Source: Candidatus Bipolaricaulis sp. | Lineage (GTDB): Bacteria > Bipolaricaulota > Bipolaricaulia > Bipolaricaulales > Bipolaricaulaceae | DNA: 7,556 nucleotides | Reading direction: 5' to 3' | NCBI GenBank assembly: GCA_020062805.1 | Contig: JAGUVP010000148.1 | Span: 1-7,556 of the forward strand | Part shown: in pieces, positions 1-5,915 of the stretch | Layout: each line of letters begins with the position of its first letter | Numbering within the stretch: the stretch's first letter is position 1 | The notes under the pieces: generated by a model | What the model saw: only the letters and a program-made list of their open reading frames with translations | Told to the model about the DNA's origin: nothing | Database searches by the model: none | Program-made: the position numbers and the translations under genes

Positions 1-1
1 C

Positions 2-1687
2 CCAAGCCAGGCTTGTCGTGCCTTGTTCCTCGACAGCGCAGGGCGGGTGCTGTCCGAGGCGATCGTGGGCCGACTGCCCAACGACCCTTGGATCCGGCCG
101 CAATTCGCCGTCCTCGTCCCCCGGGAGCGCGGCCAAGACGTGTACCGTTGGCTCTCCGCGCTCGCCGATGGGTACGTCTTGTTCGATCCCAACGACATTC
201 ACCGCAAGGTGCAAGGCCCGGCCGTCGTGGAGCCGTACGCGGGATCCGCCTCGTTCCGCCTCGACGACGGAACGACCGTCTCGGTGGGTGAGGCAAAGCG
301 CACGGCGGGACAGGACTTGTTCTCAGCCTCCCCGCGATCACGGGGTGCGAAGGAACCGCCCCTTGAAGTCGCCGCGCCGCGAAAGCCGTACTTCATCGGC
401 TGCTCGTGCGTGCGGCTCGCGGACGCCAAGAAGCCCTACACACCCCAGCCAGCCCCATCGGGCATCGCCCGCACGCCCCTCGCGGACTGGCACCGCAAGA
501 CCGGGGCGCGGATGGTCGAGTTCGCCGGGTTCGAGATGCCGCTCTGGTACACCTCGGCCCTCGCTGAGCATCGCCTGGTGCGGGAAGCAGCGGGCCTGTT
601 CGACCTCGGCCACATGGGGGCGTTCGCCGTTGAAGGCCGCTATGCAGAGAGCTTCCTCAACCTCGCCACCACCAACTACGCAGGATGGCTCCACCCCGGT
701 CAATCCCAGTACGGATTCCTCCTCGCCCCCGACGGGGCAGTGGTGGACGATCTGATGGTGTACCGGCAGGCCAGCGACCGGTTCCTCCTCGTGGTCAACG
801 CTGCCAACGCGAACGTCGACTGGGATTGGCTGACGGCGGTCAACTCGGGCGAGATCCTTCTCGACCCCGACCGGCCATGGATCGAGCCCGACGGGCCCGT
901 CACACTCCGCGACCTCAGGGGAAGCGAGCACGGCGCACTCGTGAACATCGCTCTCCAGGGACCGCGGTCGCGTTCTATCCTGCAGCGACTCCTCGCTCAA
1001 CCCGAGGTGCACCGACTGACTGCGCTCCGCCGGACCGAGTTCTGCCACCTCACCGTGGGCAAGATCCCCGTCCTCTGCGCTCGGACCGGGTACACGGGTG
1101 AGCCTTTGGGGTACGAGATCCTCGTCCCCGCGGAGCACGCGGTGCAGCTCTGGGAGACCCTCCTCGAAACCGGCCAGCCCCACCAGCTGCGGCCGATCGG
1201 ACTCGCCGCCCGGGACTCGTTGCGCACCGAGGCCGGGCTGCCCCTCTACGGCCACGAGCTGGAAGGCGCCCATCGGGTTCTCCCCCACGAGGCGGGTTTC
1301 GCTCCTTATGTCAAGCTGCACAAGCCGTTCTTCGTCGGGCGGTCCGCCTATCTCCGCGTGTTCCAGAGCTGGACACGGGAAGTCGTGCGCTTCGGTGTCC
1401 CCGCCGGCCAGCGACCGGTGCGGGCCGGGGCGCCAGTCGTGGACGCGGGAGGGCAGGTCATGGGCTGGGTCACCAGCTGTGTCGCGCTGGAGACCGGTCA
1501 AGTGGGAATGGCCCTTCTCGCCCGACGCGGAGTGGCCGAGAACACCCGGCTCGGGTTCGTCCTCGGTGCAGAGCGGGGCCTGCCTCCGAAGCTGGAGCCT
1601 GGGGCGAGATACCCGCTTGTCGTATGGGGTCGAGTGCTTTCCCGGTTCCTGAAGCGGGATGCGCTCCCGATGGCGGGTGAGGACTAG
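2..1687 (+). CDS. gcvT: Aminomethyltransferase (glycine cleavage system T protein) with N-terminal GcvT/YgfZ-like extension, 5' partial
   Basis: GcvT takes the aminomethyl group from lipoylated H protein, releases ammonia and passes the carbon to tetrahydrofolate, in the cytoplasm. Numbering from the in-frame TTG at 23, the core runs from about residue 148 to the end (about 407 aa, slightly longer than a typical GcvT). Family signatures seen: FAGFEMPLWY (167-176), GLFDLGHMG (191-199), the acidic pair in VVDDLMVY (D242, D243), the QGP turn (312-314), RTGYTGE (354-360), GLAARDSLRTEAGLPLYGHE (393-412) and a C-terminal KPFFVGR (434-440). The frame stays open to the left edge (codons PSQACRA before the TTG), so the true start probably lies outside. 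Residues 1-147 precede the normal start and are treated in the findings. A start at GTG 410 would give a nearly standard GcvT, but no ribosome site precedes it and the upstream codons have strong coding-type third-position GC. The gene ends tail to tail with the protease gene. Core identity is sure; the extension's role is unknown. Confidence 0.93.
   Translation, partial: PSQACRALFLDSAGRVLSEAIVGRLPNDPWIRPQFAVLVPRERGQDVYRWLSALADGYVLFDPNDIHRKVQGPAVVEPYAGSASFRLDDGTTVSVGEAKRTAGQDLFSASPRSRGAKEPPLEVAAPRKPYFIGCSCVRLADAKKPYTPQPAPSGIARTPLADWHRKTGARMVEFAGFEMPLWYTSALAEHRLVREAAGLFDLGHMGAFAVEGRYAESFLNLATTNYAGWLHPGQSQYGFLLAPDGAVVDDLMVYRQASDRFLLVVNAANANVDWDWLTAVNSGEILLDPDRPWIEPDGPVTLRDLRGSEHGALVNIALQGPRSRSILQRLLAQPEVHRLTALRRTEFCHLTVGKIPVLCARTGYTGEPLGYEILVPAEHAVQLWETLLETGQPHQLRPIGLAARDSLRTEAGLPLYGHELEGAHRVLPHEAGFAPYVKLHKPFFVGRSAYLRVFQSWTREVVRFGVPAGQRPVRAGAPVVDAGGQVMGWVTSCVALETGQVGMALLARRGVAENTRLGFVLGAERGLPPKLEPGARYPLVVWGRVLSRFLKRDALPMAGED
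1684..1687. other. Convergent 4-base stop overlap (CTAG)
   Basis: The palindrome CTAG supplies the TAG stop of the rightward gcvT gene and, read on the other strand, the TAG stop of the leftward protease gene. No base separates the two genes, so neither can have a dedicated intergenic terminator here. Any termination signal must lie within the opposing coding sequence. Confidence 0.95.
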
Positions 1688-4110
1688 CGTTCTTCCTTAT
1701 CATCCCGATCCCGTTCCGACTCCGCACGGAGACTCGCCCGAATCTCGTCGAGGCGATCCTCTACGCGGCGGAAGAGCGTGTCCTCGGGATAGGTGGCCTC
1801 GGGGCCAGGTTCTCCTGCAGGAACTCCGAACAGGATCGCCACGCCTTCCTCAACAGTGGAGCAGGCCCAGATGTGGAACTTGCCTTCGGCCACGGCATGG
1901 ACGATCTCCTCGGGAAGCATCAGGTGGTCCACGTTCGCCGCAGGCAGGATCACCCCCTGATCTCCACTCAGGCCGAGCTCCTGGCACACGAGGAAGTGCC
2001 CCTCCACCTTCTCGTTGACGCCACCGATCGCCTGCAACCGTCCCCTTTGATCCACGGCACCGGTGACGGCAACTCCCTGCCGAGCTGGAATCCCCGCCAG
2101 AGCCGACAGCAGGGCGTACAACTCCGCCGCCGACGCGGAATCCCCCTCGATCCCCGAGTAGGACTGCTCAAGAGCGAGGCTTGCCCCCAGCGAAAGGGGT
2201 TTCTGCCGACCGAATCGCGCCGCGAGGTAGCCCTTGAGAATCATCACTCCCTTCGTGTGGAGCTTCCCCCCAAGCTCGGCCTCCCGCTCGATGTCCACGA
2301 CGCCGCTCTTGGCGGTGAACACGTTCACCGTGATCCGCGTCGGCTTGCCGAACGCGGAGTCCCCCAAATTGAGCACAGCCAGACCGTTCACCTGACCGAC
2401 GACCTCACCATGCACGTCCACGATGAGCTTTCCACGGGTGATCCACTCCCGAACCTTCTCCGCGAGAAGAGAGTGGCGGTATCGACCCTTGACAATGGCC
2501 TGTCGAACGTGATCCCCGTTCACCACGCCCGAGCCGCGTTCACGTGCCCAGAAGCTCGCCTCAGCCACAAGCGAAGCAAGCTCCCCAAACCGCGTCGCGA
2601 GCTTCGCCTGATCAGAAGCCATCTCGGCCGCGTGCTCGACAAGCCGTGCTACCCCGCTGGGAGAAAACGGAAGCACGGCGGGGTTGTCGTCCTGACACGT
2701 CCGCACGAACTGCGCCATAAGCTGTACCGACTTCTCGGTCCACGGCATTTCCGTGTCGAAATCAGCCCGAATTCCGAACAGCTTGCGGAAGTCCTCGTCG
2801 TAGTGGTACAGGAGGTAGTACAAGTGCGGGGAGCCCACAAGGAGGATCTTCACGTCGAGGGGGAGCGGCTCGGGCCGCAGCCCCTCCGTGGCCGCGAAAC
2901 CGAGCATCTGAGCTGGGTCCTCGATCCGAATCTCCCCAGCCTTGAGCGCGATCTTGAGGGCCTCCCACGACAGGGGGAACCGGAGGAGGTTCATCGCGTT
3001 CAAGACGAGATACCCGCCGTTCGCACGGTGCAGAGCTCCGCCGCGGATCTGGGTGAAGTCGGTCGTCACAGCCCCGAACTGAACCCGGCGTTCGATCGTG
3101 CCGAACAGGTTTGTGTACGTGGCGTTCCCCTCTACCGCCACCGGCGCGCCCTCGCTGCCGGAGCGATCCACCACCACGTTCACCCGATACCGAAGGAACC
3201 GGTCGCCGCTGTCCGGTACTGGAACCATGATCGCTGTCTGCGGTCCTTTCTTATTCGCCGCCTGAAGCCCCTCCACGTTCTCCACAATGTCCGACTTCAC
3301 TTCGACGAGGTGGGCTAGCACGCGCTCCAGGCCGCTGTACTTCTCGCTCAACTGGGCAAAGCGCGGCTCGACGAGGAACTCCACCGCCTTCTTCGTCAGC
3401 TGCTGCTGGGCCTCATGCCATGCCTCGTCGAGCTTCGCCAGGCGCGCGAACGTCTCCCTCACCAACCCTTGGACCTCTTCCTGCTTGCGGAGGATCTCTG
3501 CCCGTTCGCTCTCGGGGAGGGAACCGTACTCCTCCTGCGAGTAGGGACTCCCGTCCTCCTTGAGGGGGAGCGTGTTGATCCCGAGAGGCGTTCGCTGAAG
3601 GGAGAACCCCAGCTGGACGGCCTTCCTTTCCAGGCCGTGGAACTCCTCGTCCCGCTCGCGCGAGAACCTGTCCCGCTCCTTCTTCGCACGGGCCTTGAAC
3701 TCGTCCGACTCGAGAACCCGCGGCAGTTCGTGAGCCAGAAACTCGATACACCGATCCATGTCCGCCTTTAGCTCGCGACCCCGCCCTGCTGGGAGAAGCA
3801 GGTAGCGGGGGGCGTGTGGAACCCGGAAGTTGTGCACATAGCAGATGTCAGGCGGGACCGGTCGCGTCTGGGAGACTCTCTCCAGGAGTCGCGAGACAGC
3901 GGAGGTCTTCCCCAGCCCCGGCCCACCCGACGCGTAGATGTTGTACCGATGCTGGGGGTCCTCGAGCGACAACCCGAGCCACAGGGCCTCGATCGCCCGC
4001 TCCTGGCCCACGATCTCCGTGAGAGGGTTCAGCTCCTCCGTGGTGGAGAAGGAGAAGGCACGGGGATCGCAGGTCCGGCGGAGCCGATCAGGGGACACCT
4101 CACGGTTCAT
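1684..4110 (-). CDS. Lon-related ATP-dependent protease (AAA domain plus Lon-type Ser-Lys protease domain)
   Basis: Predicted cytoplasmic AAA+ serine protease of the Lon-related family (AAA_32 plus Lon_C; relatives include E. coli YcbZ and Thermus TTC1975), 808 aa, a normal family length. From the ATG at 4110: an N-terminal lead with EIVGQERAIEAL (32-43), Walker A GPGLGKT (63-69), a charged helical insertion probably forming coiled coil (about 125-285), the HRANGGYLVLNAMNLL segment (361-376) at the Walker B position, then the protease domain (about 555-765). The catalytic serine is S658 in EGDSAS and the catalytic lysine K701 in GGVNEKVEG. The tail (about 780-808) is highly charged. The ATG at 4110 is chosen because family similarity begins just after it. 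The frame remains open upstream to 4293, but that part overlaps the divergent gene and looks like noise. No Shine-Dalgarno precedes the ATG. Residue 371 is Asn where a Walker B Asp is expected. Substrates cannot be inferred; the neighbours give no clue. Confidence 0.93.
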   Translation of the reverse strand: MNREVSPDRLRRTCDPRAFSFSTTEELNPLTEIVGQERAIEALWLGLSLEDPQHRYNIYASGGPGLGKTSAVSRLLERVSQTRPVPPDICYVHNFRVPHAPRYLLLPAGRGRELKADMDRCIEFLAHELPRVLESDEFKARAKKERDRFSRERDEEFHGLERKAVQLGFSLQRTPLGINTLPLKEDGSPYSQEEYGSLPESERAEILRKQEEVQGLVRETFARLAKLDEAWHEAQQQLTKKAVEFLVEPRFAQLSEKYSGLERVLAHLVEVKSDIVENVEGLQAANKKGPQTAIMVPVPDSGDRFLRYRVNVVVDRSGSEGAPVAVEGNATYTNLFGTIERRVQFGAVTTDFTQIRGGALHRANGGYLVLNAMNLLRFPLSWEALKIALKAGEIRIEDPAQMLGFAATEGLRPEPLPLDVKILLVGSPHLYYLLYHYDEDFRKLFGIRADFDTEMPWTEKSVQLMAQFVRTCQDDNPAVLPFSPSGVARLVEHAAEMASDQAKLATRFGELASLVAEASFWARERGSGVVNGDHVRQAIVKGRYRHSLLAEKVREWITRGKLIVDVHGEVVGQVNGLAVLNLGDSAFGKPTRITVNVFTAKSGVVDIEREAELGGKLHTKGVMILKGYLAARFGRQKPLSLGASLALEQSYSGIEGDSASAAELYALLSALAGIPARQGVAVTGAVDQRGRLQAIGGVNEKVEGHFLVCQELGLSGDQGVILPAANVDHLMLPEEIVHAVAEGKFHIWACSTVEEGVAILFGVPAGEPGPEATYPEDTLFRRVEDRLDEIRASLRAESERDRDDKEER

Positions 4111-4132
4111 CGGTGGGTTATCATACCGGGCG
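4111..4132. promoter_or_regulatory. Divergent intergenic gap with overlapping -10-like hexamers (putative bidirectional promoter)
   Basis: Only 22 bases separate the ATG codons of the divergent protease and phospholipase D genes. The plus strand reads TATCAT at 4119-4124; the minus strand reads TATGAT at 4125-4120. Each differs from TATAAT at one base and they overlap by five positions. A start 6-9 bases past either hexamer falls at or within a few bases of the ATG (4133 rightward, 4110 leftward), and neither gene has a Shine-Dalgarno. This fits two leaderless or near-leaderless transcripts from one symmetric -10. No convincing -35 was found on either side. It is inferred from spacing and motif only. 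Confidence 0.4.
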
Positions 4133-5185
4133 ATGAAATGCATCGCCATTCTGCTCTCCGCATTCGCCTGGGGGGGTGTCGCCCTGCCCCTCGTCCCGCT
4201 GTGCACGACCCCGGATGCCCCCCTGTACTCCCGGTTCGTCATCGAGCTGATCGACTCTGCCGAAGCGGAGGTTCTGGTCTCTCTGTCCGACATCCGGATC
4301 TACACCGGAAACGGGGCCACGGCCGGGCTCCTCCAGGCCCTCACCGCGGCCGCAGAACGAGGGGCGAGGGTGAGGGTTCTCGCGGAAACCCGGGAAACCG
4401 GCCCCGGTCGAGAGCAGAGAGATGCTCTCGCCTATTTAGAGCAGCGGGGAGTGACCGTGCGGTGGGATGCGCCGGATGTGACCCTCCATACGAAGTTCCT
4501 CGTCATCGATCGGCGGTGGGTCGTTGTGGGATCCACCCACTGGACGATGTCCGCTCTCACGAGGAGCGTCCAGCTCGATCTGGCGATCGAGGCTGAGGAG
4601 TTGGGAGATGCCTTCGGGAGGTTCTTCGACCTTCTATGGGACGAACAGCTTCAGGCGGTTCCTCACCTGGCCCCTCAACCGTGGTCGCGCCCCACCGTGA
4701 TCCCGCTGCTTGACCCTCCCCAAGGCGGCCTCCATGCCCAGGTCATCCCTGACATGCTCCGGACAGCGACGGAATCGATCCACGTCCTGATCTATCGGCT
4801 CGCGTACTACCCGGCGTACACGGACAGCCCCTCAAACCGCATTGTAGACGAGCTTTGCCGGGCTGCGGCCCGTGGGATCGAGGTGCAGGTTCTCCTCGAG
4901 AGTGGCGAGGATTTCGCTGACCTCGCACGAGACAACCGATTGGTCGCAGCGTATCTCGCTGCATGCGGGGTTGCAGTGCGGTTTGACGAACCGGGGACGA
5001 CTCTCCACACGAAGTTCCTGCTCATCGATCGCTGCGACGTCCTGATCACATCGGCCAACTGGTCCTACTCCTCGCTCGTTCACAACGTCGAAGCAGGCGT
5101 CGCTGTCCTCGGCATCCCCAACCTCGGACGCCCTCTCGGCGCGTGGTTCGCCACCTTGTGGGACCGCGCACGGACCCTACGCTAG
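4133..5185 (+). CDS. Exported phospholipase D family protein with two HKD motifs
   Basis: A 350-aa member of the phospholipase D superfamily (PLDc_2 type), whose members act on phosphodiester bonds in phospholipids or nucleic acids through a covalent phosphohistidine. Both catalytic HxKxxxxD motifs are intact: H119/K121/D126 in LHTKFLVID and H292/K294/D299 in LHTKFLLID. They are followed by GSTHW (133-137) and TSANW (306-310), matching the usual GSxN region with changes. Two copies in one chain suggest a monomeric enzyme with an internal duplication, as in cardiolipin synthases and bacterial PLDs. The N-terminus (MK, then a hydrophobic stretch to about residue 24) looks like a signal peptide, so it probably acts outside the cytoplasmic membrane. 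C24 lies near its end, but the preceding LVPL is a poor lipobox. The ATG at 4133 is chosen because it opens the signal peptide; the frame continues upstream but only inside the opposing protease gene. No Shine-Dalgarno is visible. Substrate (lipid or DNA) cannot be decided. Confidence 0.9.
   Translation: MKCIAILLSAFAWGGVALPLVPLCTTPDAPLYSRFVIELIDSAEAEVLVSLSDIRIYTGNGATAGLLQALTAAAERGARVRVLAETRETGPGREQRDALAYLEQRGVTVRWDAPDVTLHTKFLVIDRRWVVVGSTHWTMSALTRSVQLDLAIEAEELGDAFGRFFDLLWDEQLQAVPHLAPQPWSRPTVIPLLDPPQGGLHAQVIPDMLRTATESIHVLIYRLAYYPAYTDSPSNRIVDELCRAAARGIEVQVLLESGEDFADLARDNRLVAAYLAACGVAVRFDEPGTTLHTKFLLIDRCDVLITSANWSYSSLVHNVEAGVAVLGIPNLGRPLGAWFATLWDRARTLR
5182..5185. other. Second convergent 4-base stop overlap (CTAG)
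   Basis: As at the gcvT/protease junction, one CTAG gives a TAG stop to both genes: the rightward phospholipase D gene and the leftward PKD-like gene. No intergenic terminator is possible here. Confidence 0.95.
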
Positions 5186-5829
5186 AAGGTCACCGCCCCC
5201 GCCACCCGCGCCTCCACCCGACGACCCTCCTGGTAGCCGCTGGCAGCGCCCGAGAGGCGCACCGATGCCCCCCCTCCCGCGGGTGGGTAGAGGGCGTACA
5301 CGAACCGCAGCTCCATCCCCGGGTCAAGAGACGTTGACCAGAGAACCTCGAGCACATCGCCGCGCCGGTAGATCGCCCCGCCATCATCGATCACCGCCGC
5401 CGCCCACCCCGGTGGCACGGTTTCCACTACCGCGGGGGCCACCAGGAACTGCTTCGCACGCACGGTCACCGTCACTTCAAGGACTCCTCCATCCCACCGC
5501 ACTGACCGGAACGCGCCAATCCGGGCATCGGCCACCACGGCTGCCGTGATCCGGGAAACGGTTTTCCCGCCTTGGATGATCTCCACCGCAACCTCCCAGT
5601 ACCCCGCAGGCACGGTCCAGGTTGCCCATGGTTGGTTGGTCGTCGTGTCCGGGCGGCCGTCCCCGTTGAAGTCCCACTTGAACTGAGCCCCGGCAGGAGC
5701 CCCCACCACCTGCAACGTGATCTCGGATCCCGGATTCGGGATCGCAGTCGACGCGACCAGACCGATGGTTTGTCCAAAAGCGAGGAACCCTACTGCTATC
5801 GCGCACGCGGTTGCCACGACCGTTCGCAT
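5182..5829 (-). CDS. Secreted PKD-like protein with a C-terminal beta-domain shared with the upstream gene
   Basis: A 215-aa predicted extracytoplasmic protein of unknown function. From the second of two adjacent ATGs (5829): a signal peptide (R2, hydrophobic core about 4-18, possible cleavage near 19-27), a short PKD-like immunoglobulin-fold domain (about 28-100) with the acidic loop KWDFNGDGRPD (51-61), then a beta-rich domain (115 to the end) marked by VPPGW (138-142) and DGGAIY (149-154). The beta-domain aligns with the two beta units of the neighbouring upstream protein, but here no helical module follows. The second ATG is preferred because the AGGAGG lies 5 bases before it but only 2 before the first ATG (5832). 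It is probably co-transcribed with the larger PKD gene. No enzymatic motif is seen; a cell-surface or matrix role is inferred from domain type. The stop is shared with the phospholipase D gene. Confidence 0.85.
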   Translation of the reverse strand: MRTVVATACAIAVGFLAFGQTIGLVASTAIPNPGSEITLQVVGAPAGAQFKWDFNGDGRPDTTTNQPWATWTVPAGYWEVAVEIIQGGKTVSRITAAVVADARIGAFRSVRWDGGVLEVTVTVRAKQFLVAPAVVETVPPGWAAAVIDDGGAIYRRGDVLEVLWSTSLDPGMELRFVYALYPPAGGGASVRLSGAASGYQEGRRVEARVAGAVTF

Positions 5830-5834
5830 CATCG

Positions 5835-5841
5835 CCTCCTT
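5835..5841 (-). promoter_or_regulatory. Strong Shine-Dalgarno (AAGGAGG) for the 215-aa PKD-like gene
   Basis: On the minus strand AAGGAGG is followed by CG, ATG, ATG. The 2-base gap to the first ATG is too short and the 5-base gap to the second is good, so the ribosome site decides the start at 5829. It also shows that this organism uses classical Shine-Dalgarno initiation, which makes its absence before the protease and phospholipase D genes notable. Confidence 0.8.
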
Positions 5842-5850
5842 CTGCGGGCA

Positions 5851-5877
5851 GGCGGGGGCCGTCGTCCGGCCCCCGCC
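5851..5877 (-). terminator. Perfect 11-bp GC-rich stem-loop between the two PKD genes
   Basis: GGCGGGGGCCG (5851-5861) and CGGCCCCCGCC (5867-5877) are exact inverted repeats around a 5-base loop. The element lies 38 bases after the upstream PKD gene's stop and about 9 bases before the next gene's Shine-Dalgarno. It lacks a T-run on either strand, so it is not a textbook intrinsic terminator. It may be a weak or Rho-assisted terminator, a 3'-end stabiliser for the upstream message, or a hairpin modulating translation of the downstream gene. The hairpin is certain; its role is inferred. Confidence 0.45.
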
Positions 5878-5915
5878 GCCCTCATCCTGAGGAAGAACCA
5901 GCGCCTTCCGCCTCT

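Noticed and set aside
338..1501. Open frame of 387 codons on the minus strand, antisense to gcvT
   Set aside because: Its composition mirrors the codon pattern of gcvT; no family resemblance or ribosome site supports it.
1873..3318. Open frame of 481 codons on the plus strand, antisense to the protease gene
   Set aside because: It is Arg/His/Leu-rich without recognisable domains and lies wholly within a gene of clear family identity. Long antisense frames are expected in GC-rich coding DNA.
3938..4132. Upstream extension of the phospholipase D frame
   Set aside because: It lies inside the start of the protease gene, would bury the signal peptide, and shows no family similarity.
4111..4293. 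Upstream extension of the protease frame
   Set aside because: It has 61 low-complexity Ser/Arg-rich codons overlapping the signal peptide of the divergent gene; family similarity starts right after the ATG at 4110.
4409..4430. Inverted repeat CGAGAGCA / TGCTCTCG with a 6-base loop inside the phospholipase D gene
   Set aside because: The 8-bp stem lies in the middle of a coding sequence with no gene boundary or T-run near; most likely chance.
5726..5743. Inverted repeat GATCCCG / CGGGATC with a 4-base loop in the 215-aa PKD-like gene
   Set aside because: A 7-bp stem within codons near the signal peptide junction; expected by chance in GC-rich DNA and no sign of regulation.
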